The position numbers were made by a program, and so were the translations under genes. From contig DAIOCN010000027.1 of assembly GCA_036747295.1 (NCBI GenBank), positions 1 through 37,250 on the forward strand: DNA of 37,250 nucleotides, written 5' to 3'. Source of the DNA: UBA4736 sp002404015. GTDB lineage: Bacteria > Chloroflexota > Dormibacteria > Dormibacterales > Dormibacteraceae. Below the pieces are notes generated by a model. It made no database searches, had not been told where the DNA came from, and saw only the letters and a program-made list of their open reading frames with translations. Positions 25,413-31,364 of this stretch are shown piece after piece; within the stretch, counting starts at the first letter, position 1, and each line of letters starts with the position of its first letter.

Positions 25413-25433
25413 CACCGTCGCGATAATTCGGGC

Positions 25434-26087
25434 GTGAGCGACTGCTGTACGCCCAAGGGTTACCAGCAGGTCTTCAGCCGGGAGAACGCGCAAGCGCAGG
25501 CCAGGCGCTATCGGCGCCGGGGCCTCGATCGGATTTCCCGGCGCATCGTGAAACTCTTGCTGGAGCAGGGCGTCGAAGGCCGGACGCTGCTCGAGGTCGG
25601 CGGCGGCATCGGGGCCATCCAGCTCGAGCTCCTGAAGGCGGGGGCGGCCCGGGCGGTGAGCATCGAGCTGACACCCACGTACGAGGACGCCGCACTCGAG
25701 CTCTTGCGCCGGGCCGGGTTGGAAGATCGGGTGGAGCGCCGGGTGATGGATTTCGCCGGGGCCGGCGCCGAGGTCGAGGCCGCGGACATCGTCATCCTCA
25801 ACCGGGTCGTCTGCTGCTACCCGGACATGCCGAGGCTGGCCGGCGCCGCAGCCGGCCGTGCCCGAGGCAGGATAGTGCTGAGCCTGCCCAACGAGAGGTG
25901 GTGGACTCGCCTCGGGGTCGCCGTAACCAACCTCGGCTGCCGCGTTGGGCGGCGGCAGTTTCGCGTCTTCCTGCACCCGCCGGACCAGGTGCTGGCCGCG
26001 CTCGCCGAGCACGAGCTGAGGACAGTGGTCGACCAGCCGGGCCTTATCTGGCAGGTCGCGGCGCTGGAGCGGCCGGCCGCTTCCTGA
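25434..26087 (+). CDS. class I SAM-dependent methyltransferase
   Basis: The 217-residue product has a Rossmann methyltransferase core with motif I EVGGGIGAI (54-62) and acidic residues after strand 2 (SIELTP). It starts with DCC (Cys4-Cys5), a feature shared with the neighbouring arsenic proteins. The sequence loosely resembles Mg-protoporphyrin O-methyltransferases, but I cannot name the substrate. GTG start 21 bp after arsR; likely cotranscribed and possibly arsenic-induced. Confidence 0.72.
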   Translation: MSDCCTPKGYQQVFSRENAQAQARRYRRRGLDRISRRIVKLLLEQGVEGRTLLEVGGGIGAIQLELLKAGAARAVSIELTPTYEDAALELLRRAGLEDRVERRVMDFAGAGAEVEAADIVILNRVVCCYPDMPRLAGAAAGRARGRIVLSLPNERWWTRLGVAVTNLGCRVGRRQFRVFLHPPDQVLAALAEHELRTVVDQPGLIWQVAALERPAAS

Positions 26088-26090
26088 GAC

Positions 26091-26505
26091 TCAGGCCTTT
26101 CGTGCCTCTCCGCGGTAGGTGCCGAACGACCAGCGGTTGCCTTCGGGGTCACGGACGTAGAAGTCGCGCGATCCGTAGCCGGTGTCGTGAAGGCCGTTCA
26201 GAACCTCCGCCCCGGCCGCCGTAGCCCTGGCGAACTGCCCGTCCGGGTCGTCGGTGACGACGTAGGCGCCGAAGGTTCCCAGGCGCCAGCGGCCACTGGT
26301 CCTCGGGGCCGGGTTCGTGAGCGGAGCCGAGCATGATCCCACCACCGGCAGGCCAGGACAGCTGGGCGTGGCTGACGTGATCGCCTTCGCCGTACACGAC
26401 GGTCTCTTCAAAGCCGAAGGCGTCGACCAGGAAGCGGATGAGGGCGCGCGCGTCGGGTGCGCGCAGGGTCGGCCAGACCTGCGGTGGAGGCGGGGCTTCA
26501 TTCAT
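26091..26505 (-). pseudogene. VOC-family (glyoxalase-like) protein, frameshifted
   Basis: The N-terminal half (ATG 26505, reading to about 26285) has the VOC pattern ALIRFLVDAFGF and a strand GDHVSHAQLSW. The C-terminal half lies in the frame shifted by one base and continues with TFGAYVVTDDPDGQFARA and FYVRDPEGNRWSFGTY. The total length of 415 nt is one base more than a multiple of three, consistent with a one-base insertion near 26270-26300. The ATG overlaps the stop of the decayed AraC gene (ATGA). A sequencing error is possible, but the partner gene is also broken. Confidence 0.75.
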
Positions 26506-27340
26506 ACGGCCAACTCTGCCAGCGGGTCCCAGTCCGCGTCTTGGACGTTTCGGAACTCGTCTGCCAGCCATCGGCTCGGCGGACTCCCGGCCAGCTCCCC
26601 GAAGTCGCGGGCCAGATGGGCCTGGTCGTAGTAGCCACAGGTGGCGGCCAGGTCCGCCAGACCCGGCCCGCCCCCGGCCGCCGCACGGGTCTGCAATAAG
26701 CGTCGCGCGCGGTCGAAACGGATGACCCGGGCAGCAGCCTTGGGACTGAGCCCGATCTCCGCGCGGAACTGCTCGCGCAGATGGCGGCTGCTCCAGCCCA
26801 CCTGCCGAGAGAGTTCCTCGACTCCGGCGCCGCCGCCCGAGGCCTGGAGGCGGCGCCAGGCCCGCACGAGCTGCGCGGGCGGTGCTCGGTCGAGATCGAT
26901 CTGCCGCAGGAGCAGCCGGTCCAGGATGGCAAACCGTTCGCTCCGCATGGCGGCCTCCCGCAAGCGTTCGTGCATCTCGGCGGCCAGCGGGCCGAGCACT
27001 TCAGCTGCGTGAAGGTCGATGTTGGCCAGCTAACCCGCCGGCAGTCCCAGCAGGGCGCGGGCGCCGAGCGGGCTGAGGGCCAGCTGGATCCCACTCTGTC
27101 GGCCCTCGTGGGTGATCAGGGCCGGCGTCGTGTGAAGGCCGCCCACCAGTGAGACGTACTGGCCCGGGCCCTGCCTCGGGTCCGGATGCTCGGACACCGT
27201 TAGAGGATCGTCCAAGGTCACGATCAGGTCAGGTAGGGCGATGGCAGCCCGCGGTGCCTGGCCGGTTCGAGGCCCGCCTCCCGGTAGCCGGAATACCAGG
27301 CGATGAGGGAGCGCAGGGCAGCCGCCGGCTGCCAGTGCAC
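26502..27340 (-). pseudogene. AraC-family regulator, broken by a frameshift and an amber stop
   Basis: A GTG at 27340 with an upstream AGGGA opens a typical N terminus (AWYSGYREAGLEPARHRGLP) that runs into a stop at 27226. The homologous reading continues one base out of frame from 27227 (LIVTLDDPLTV...GRQSGIQLALSPLGARALLGLPAG), consistent with one lost C. At 27032-27030 a TAG replaces what in relatives is Glu, and the same frame then continues through NIDLHAAEVLGPLAAEM to an intact helix-turn-helix domain ending at 26502. Two independent lesions point to a pseudogene. A GTG at 26999 could still yield the DNA-binding part alone. Confidence 0.8.
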
Positions 27341-27444
27341 CGATTCCCTGACTGTATCCGGCGCCTCGCAGCCAGCCGCAGGTCGATTGTGCCTCAGTCC
27401 GATTGCTGAGTTTGTTACCCGGCATCGGCCAATGTTGCCAGCCT

Positions 27445-28353
27445 ATGGCCAAGCTGCCCCCGCACTCCGTGCCGAGCAAGTCACCACGGCTCTCGATCGT
27501 GGCCAAACCGGTGCGGCACTCCATCGCGACCAGGCCGCCGCGGCGGTCCAGCCCGAGAAAGCCGCCAGGGAGCTCGATTGCGATCGTCGACGATCGCATC
27601 GAGGTGCGCAAGCTCCTCGTGATGCGACTGTCGATGGTTCCCGGCCTGCATGTGATCGGGCAGGCGGCCAACGGCGCCGATGCCATCGACCTGGCCACCG
27701 AGCAGGCGCCCGACCTGATGATCCTGGACCTGAGCATGCCGGTCATGGGCGGTGCCGAGGCGATCCCCCTGCTCCGTGCGGCGGCCCCGCATATGCGGAT
27801 CGTGGTTTACACGTCGGATGTCGACCACGCGGACCTCTCCAAGGGCGCCCGGCCGGACGCGGCGGTGCTCAAGGGCGGCAACCTCGGCGACCTGGTCGCG
27901 GTCATCATCGGACTGCTGGCCGAGGGACCGCTGGACGTTGTCGAGATCGATCTCGGGCACCTTGCGGTGCACGTCGCGGTGGACGCCTTCGACAGCTGGG
28001 TGGGCCTGAACGCACGCGTGCGCGAGGCGCTCGCGACCAAGGGAGATGTCAGCTCGGAATTGCTGGGCGATCTCCCGCTGGACTCTTCGGAACTTCTCTG
28101 CCTGATGGGCGTCTTCATGCAGTTCGGCATGCCTCTCCTGGAGGCGACCGCAGCAGGCGAGCAGGTGGTGCATCTCCATTTCCCCGTGAGGCGCGAAACG
28201 GGCGCCGCGGCCCGGCGGGCGCTGCTCGCCTTGGGCGGTAATGGCACCCTGCGGGCCTTCAACCGGGCCTGGTCCCACACGCCGACGAAGGCGGCGGAAA
28301 AGGCGCTCGACCTGGTTGACTCCAAGCTCGTCGAGCAGCTGCCGGTTACCTGA
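27445..28353 (+). CDS. receiver-domain protein with basic N-terminal extension and unknown C-terminal domain
   Basis: A 302-residue protein. Residues 1-43 are basic and Pro/Ser-rich with repeated S-I-x-x-(K/R)-P units (17-22, 26-31). A receiver domain follows (about 44-160) with Asp49-Asp50, phospho-site Asp95 (ILDLSMP), Thr123 and Lys143. The C-terminal half (about 165-302) is mostly helical with no motif I recognise and no helix-turn-helix. ATG 27445 is chosen; an alternative TTG lies at 27403. No partner kinase is in the window. It diverges from the decayed AraC gene. Confidence 0.75.
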   Translation: MAKLPPHSVPSKSPRLSIVAKPVRHSIATRPPRRSSPRKPPGSSIAIVDDRIEVRKLLVMRLSMVPGLHVIGQAANGADAIDLATEQAPDLMILDLSMPVMGGAEAIPLLRAAAPHMRIVVYTSDVDHADLSKGARPDAAVLKGGNLGDLVAVIIGLLAEGPLDVVEIDLGHLAVHVAVDAFDSWVGLNARVREALATKGDVSSELLGDLPLDSSELLCLMGVFMQFGMPLLEATAAGEQVVHLHFPVRRETGAAARRALLALGGNGTLRAFNRAWSHTPTKAAEKALDLVDSKLVEQLPVT

Positions 28354-28392
28354 TCCACGATCGGGCTCTGCGCCCGAAGTCGGACAGGTCTG

Positions 28393-28791
28393 CTACTTCT
28401 TCTCGAGCAGGGCGAGGATCCTGTTCTGACCCTCCAGGATCTCAACCGACTGCGACGAGAGCTTGTGGATCGCGTCCAGGGTCTCGTGGTCGGTCTCGGC
28501 GCGAGCGTCGCTCGCCGCCGTCTGGACGTTCTGGCCGACCATGATGGCGACCATCGCCAGAGCCTGGAAAATGCCCCCGACGATCAGCAGCATCAGGGCG
28601 AACGGGTAGGGGTCGAAGGCGATCCAGCCCAGCTTGGAGCCCAGCATCCAGCCGCCTATGAAGATCGCCAGCCCGTAGAAGAACCACATGTTGCCGACGC
28701 CCGTCGTGATCAGCACTGCCAGCCACTTGTTGAACCCGGTGTGAGGGTGGACGTCGTTGGAACGGATCAGCTTGTGCGGCGAAGGGCTCAT
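28393..28791 (-). CDS. small membrane protein of DUF1003 type
   Basis: The 132-residue product has two hydrophobic segments (about 23-48 and 58-80) separated by a FDPYPF motif, then QNVQTAASDARAETDHET, the pattern of the DUF1003 family, and a coiled C-terminal tail. Function is unknown. The ATG at 28791 overlaps the stop of the 71-residue gene upstream (ATGA), so the two are made together. Confidence 0.75.
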   Translation of the reverse strand: MSPSPHKLIRSNDVHPHTGFNKWLAVLITTGVGNMWFFYGLAIFIGGWMLGSKLGWIAFDPYPFALMLLIVGGIFQALAMVAIMVGQNVQTAASDARAETDHETLDAIHKLSSQSVEILEGQNRILALLEKK

Positions 28792-29003
28792 CGGTTCCTG
28801 ATCACCCCCAACGAGAGGTCGATTCGGTCTTCGAGGGCGGCCCACTTCTCGCTCCGCCAGACCTGGCTGAGCAGCTCCTCCAGCTGCGAGTGGAGGTCGG
28901 GGGATTCGTAGGAGTCGGGGCGCAGCTGACGGACGTGTTTCAGGTGGAGCGCTGGAATCGGTGTCTCTTTCTCCCAGGGTGGATGACTCACTGACGACCA
29001 CAC
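28788..29003 (-). CDS. 71-residue hypothetical protein
   Basis: A small acidic-helical protein with a conserved-looking end (LEELLSQVWRSEKWAALEDR). I do not recognise a family. The GTG at 29003 gives 71 residues; a second in-frame GTG five codons on is an alternative. The 4-base overlap with the DUF1003-type gene is the main support for it being real. Confidence 0.5.
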   Translation of the reverse strand: MWSSVSHPPWEKETPIPALHLKHVRQLRPDSYESPDLHSQLEELLSQVWRSEKWAALEDRIDLSLGVIRNR

Positions 29004-29032
29004 TCGCCCGCAAGTCGTAAAAGAGTCAGTAA

Positions 29033-29070
29033 TAGCCTGAAGTTCGTAGCCTGCAGCTAACTAATAGCCT
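29033..29070. repeat. three TAGCCT repeats in an AT-richer spacer
   Basis: TAGCCT recurs at 29033, 29047 and 29065 (spacings 14 and 18 bp), two copies extended to AATAGCCT. They lie upstream of the 71-residue/DUF1003 pair and just after the oxidoreductase stop. They could be operator sites; the irregular spacing keeps this tentative. Confidence 0.3.
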
Positions 29071-29082
29071 CAGGTCTGCGGT

Positions 29083-29775
29083 TCAGTCCGGCGGCGTGTC
29101 CAGCGGGGGTTCGGCCCCTGCGAGCTGCAGGCAGGCCGACACGAACTGCTCTTCGGGCAGCGCGCCCACGAACGCGCCGGACTGGTTGACCACGGTGCGA
29201 GGCACGCCCTGCACCCCGAACCTCTGGGAGAGCTCGGGAAACTCGCCGGCCTCCACCGACAGCGCCCGGACCTGGGGTGATGCGATGGCCATCCGGTTGG
29301 CGAGGCTCACGGCCTGCGGGCAGTACCGTCAAGTCGGGGTCGCGAAGACCATCACCTCGAGCGGGTCGGTGAGCGCCGCCAGGCGATCCAATGTCCGTTC
29401 GCTGAGCCCCGCCTCGTCACGCGACACGCGCTCGATCGCGTCAACCACCGTCGCGAACTCGTAGCCCGCCGTGAGCCCTTGCCAGGCGATCCGGCTCTCC
29501 TGGCCGGGCGCCCCGAGCGTCAGGGTCGGAACCTCATGGGTATCCCCGTTGGCGCTGACGTCGATCACCTCGAGCGCCAGCAGGTCGGGGGCGGCCGACT
29601 GGACGTCCTCGGCAAGCTGCCGCGCCTCGTCACAGGTCGCACAGCCCAGCCCGCTGGGCAGGATAAGGCGGCCGCTTCCGGGGCGCGTGAACAGGCGCAT
29701 CTGGACCGGACCGGCGAGCCGCTCCTCAAAGCGCGCGCGCAGCTGCTCCTTGAGCTGCTCGCTGAGGATCGCCAT
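29083..29775 (-). CDS. two-domain protein disulfide oxidoreductase with in-frame TGA at the catalytic Cys (candidate selenoprotein)
   Basis: Two thioredoxin folds in tandem, the PDO/glutaredoxin-like family. Domain 1 (about 1-120) has an intact CxxC, Cys45-A-T-Cys48, and a cis-Pro region EVPT near 83. Domain 2 (about 135-230) has the usual strand VMVFATPT, then a TGA at codon 149, then R-Y-Cys152-P, and the cis-Pro motif GVPRT at Pro192. Relatives read TPTCPYCP here, so TGA replaces exactly the nucleophilic cysteine. The frame is open on both sides and the total of 230 residues is normal. Reading TGA as selenocysteine gives UxxC; a Cys-to-stop mutation is the alternative and would leave a 148-residue product. 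Confidence 0.75.
29294..29328 (-). promoter_or_regulatory. SECIS-like hairpin directly after the in-frame TGA
   Basis: Counting from the base after TGA: bases 1-4 (CGGT) pair with 32-35 (ACCG); 12-13 (GC) with 28-29; 14-17 (AGGC) with 23-26 (GCCT); the apical loop is CGTGA (18-22) with G as second base followed by T. This fits the general bacterial SECIS layout (loop roughly 16-37 nt after UGA, a G among the first two loop bases). The structure was drawn by eye. Confidence 0.5.
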
Positions 29776-29782
29776 CACGGCA

Positions 29783-29788
29783 AGCGTA
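29783..29788 (-). promoter_or_regulatory. -10 element of the oxidoreductase gene (leaderless)
   Basis: TACGCT on the minus strand ends 7 nt before the ATG at 29775 (4 nt before an in-frame GTG at 29778). No Shine-Dalgarno site is seen. Confidence 0.4.
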
Positions 29789-29843
29789 TCCTGGGACCTC
29801 GGCCGGGCGTGACCTGGCAGTGGGGTCACGCGTTGATCAGCCG

Positions 29844-30200
29844 ATGCGAACCTTAGCTCTCGGCCTCCTGGCGGCTGCCCTTCTGGGCTGCGGGCAGCAG
29901 GTCACGTTGGTGACAGGCAGCGTGACCGGCACCGTCAGCGCCAGTCCCTGCCGCCCGGTCGAGCGGGTGGGCGATCCGCCCTGCCCTCCAGTCCCCAATG
30001 TCGCGATCGACTTCACCGACAGCGGCGCTCACACCTTCACAGCGACCACCGACTCGACCGGCACCTACCTGGTCTCGCTGGCGCCAGGCGCGTATTCGAT
30101 CCGGGTCAGGTCGGGGTTCCGAAGCCAGCCCGATCGGGTCACGGTGGCGGCCGGCCAGACCGTCTCGCTCAACCTGACCTTCGACTCCGGCATCCGTTAG
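29844..30200 (+). CDS. lipoprotein with carboxypeptidase-regulatory-like (Cna-B-type) domain
   Basis: A 118-residue exported lipoprotein: hydrophobic signal (3-14), lipobox LLGC with Cys16, then a single beta-sandwich domain (about 25-118) showing the pattern VTGTVSAS...PNVAIDF...TDSTGTYLVSLAPGAYSIRV, typical of carboxypeptidase-regulatory-like domains. It probably serves as a cell-surface adhesion or stalk module; no enzyme domain is attached. ATG 29844 is chosen because the signal peptide begins there. Confidence 0.78.
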   Translation: MRTLALGLLAAALLGCGQQVTLVTGSVTGTVSASPCRPVERVGDPPCPPVPNVAIDFTDSGAHTFTATTDSTGTYLVSLAPGAYSIRVRSGFRSQPDRVTVAAGQTVSLNLTFDSGIR

Positions 30201-30233
30201 CGGCGCCGGCCTCCAGGCGACTCCCTGGGTCGT

Positions 30234-31223
30234 TCAGCTGTCCAATCGGGCCACCAGGTCGACCAGCCGCTCGAACTGGGCCACCTGCTCTGCCGGCTCG
30301 GTCCCGAACCAGGGGACGCTCAGCGAGAGGCGGTCCGCCAGCGGCCGCCATCTTTCCAACCCGGCCGCCAGGTCGTCGCCGACGATGACGCCGAGTCGGT
30401 CCAGATAGTTCTGGTCGATCAAATCGCGGGCCTCCTGGCGGCGGCCCTCCTTGCCCGCCGCCAGGACAGCGTCCGCCACCTCGCCCAGGCCCGCGTGGTC
30501 GAGCACTCTGCGATAGGCGGGCACGGTGTAGGCGACCATCTGCGCCGCCGCCGCCTCGCGGGTGGACGTCACCACCAGCTGGAGCAGGAGCTTGGGGACC
30601 GGGCGCCCGGCAATGTGGGCGCCTTCCGCCAGTGCCGGCCGCATCACGTCGCGGACATACTCGACCGTCGTGAAGGGGTGCGCGGCCAGGCCATCCGCGA
30701 CCTCGCCGGCCGCCCTGGTCATCACCGGGTTGACAGCCGCGACGTAGATGGGCGGCTCCTGCACGCTGGCGTCCGCCCCGGGTTGGAAGGCGGGCCGGCG
30801 GATCCGGTAGAACTCCCCCTCGTACTTGCCGTAACCCTTGCGGAACGCGTCGAAGCAGGCCCGGACCGCCCGCACGTAGTCCTTCATGCGGCTCGCCGGA
30901 TGGTCGGCGGTGACCCCATAGCGGGACTCCAGGGTGGGTCCCACCTGGCTGCCGAGTCCGAGGACGAAGCGGCCACCGCTCCACTCCGAGAGGTCCCAGG
31001 CCGCGCTGGCGGTCACGGTCGGTGAGCGCGCAAAGGCGACGGCCACGTTGGTCCCCACCTGCACGGTCGAGGTGCCCTGGATGGCGGCGGCGCTGAGCAG
31101 GTACGGCTCGCGCCGAACGTCAAGGACCCAGACCGCCTCGCAGCCCGCCGTCTCGGCGAGGCCTGCCAGCCGGCGGGCCTCGGCCGGCCACACTGCGCCA
31201 GGGAGCGCGATGCCCGGCTTCAT
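30234..31223 (-). CDS. LLM-class flavin- or F420-dependent oxidoreductase
   Basis: A 329-residue luciferase-like monooxygenase-family TIM barrel: start KPGIALPGA, the strand GCEAVWVLDV, the conserved LGLGSQVGPTLESRYGV, and PPIYVAAVNPVMTRAAGEVADG. Such enzymes use FMN or coenzyme F420 for hydride transfer; the substrate cannot be read from sequence. ATG 31223 begins the conserved N terminus; a longer frame upstream runs through the palindrome region. Converges with the lipoprotein gene, 33 bp apart. Confidence 0.87.
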   Translation of the reverse strand: MKPGIALPGAVWPAEARRLAGLAETAGCEAVWVLDVRREPYLLSAAAIQGTSTVQVGTNVAVAFARSPTVTASAAWDLSEWSGGRFVLGLGSQVGPTLESRYGVTADHPASRMKDYVRAVRACFDAFRKGYGKYEGEFYRIRRPAFQPGADASVQEPPIYVAAVNPVMTRAAGEVADGLAAHPFTTVEYVRDVMRPALAEGAHIAGRPVPKLLLQLVVTSTREAAAAQMVAYTVPAYRRVLDHAGLGEVADAVLAAGKEGRRQEARDLIDQNYLDRLGVIVGDDLAAGLERWRPLADRLSLSVPWFGTEPAEQVAQFERLVDLVARLDS

Positions 31224-31227
31224 TAGG

Positions 31228-31257
31228 CGTGGGGGAAACAAGCTTGTTTCCGCCACG
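31228..31257. repeat. 30-bp inverted repeat with perfect 18-bp palindromic core
   Basis: The core GGAAACAAGCTTGTTTCC (31234-31251) is perfectly palindromic; after one G/G mismatch the arms continue as CGTGG (31228-31232) and CCACG (31253-31257). It begins 5 bp upstream of the ATG of the LLM-class oxidoreductase gene, where a repressor dimer could block expression. Confidence 0.65.
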
Positions 31258-31266
31258 GACCCCCTT

Positions 31267-31301
31267 CCCTCATCAGATGTCGGTCGGCGAAAGGATGAGG
31301 G
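31267..31301. repeat. inverted repeat CCCTCATC / GATGAGGG
   Basis: Eight-base arms at 31267-31274 and 31294-31301 around a 19-base centre. It belongs to the palindrome cluster between the LLM-class gene and leuS. Confidence 0.5.
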
Positions 31302-31308
31302 ACTCACA

Positions 31309-31329
31309 CGGGCGGGCGAAGCCCGCCCT
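31309..31329. terminator. strong GC hairpin downstream of leuS
   Basis: GGGCGGGC and GCCCGCCC with a three-base centre (GAA/TTC) form a very stable stem about 35 bp past the leuS stop. There is no T tract. It could be a leuS terminator or an REP-like palindrome; outer bases AAGGATG and CATCCTT also flank it in inverted orientation. Confidence 0.45.
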
Positions 31330-31364
31330 TACGGCGCCATCCTTCCTAGTCAAAGAAAGGTCCT

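Noticed and set aside
27030..27032. Amber codon in the AraC gene as recoded (pyrrolysine-like) or suppressed codon
   Set aside because: The same gene carries a frameshift 195 bp upstream and its partner gene is frameshifted too, so simple decay explains it better.
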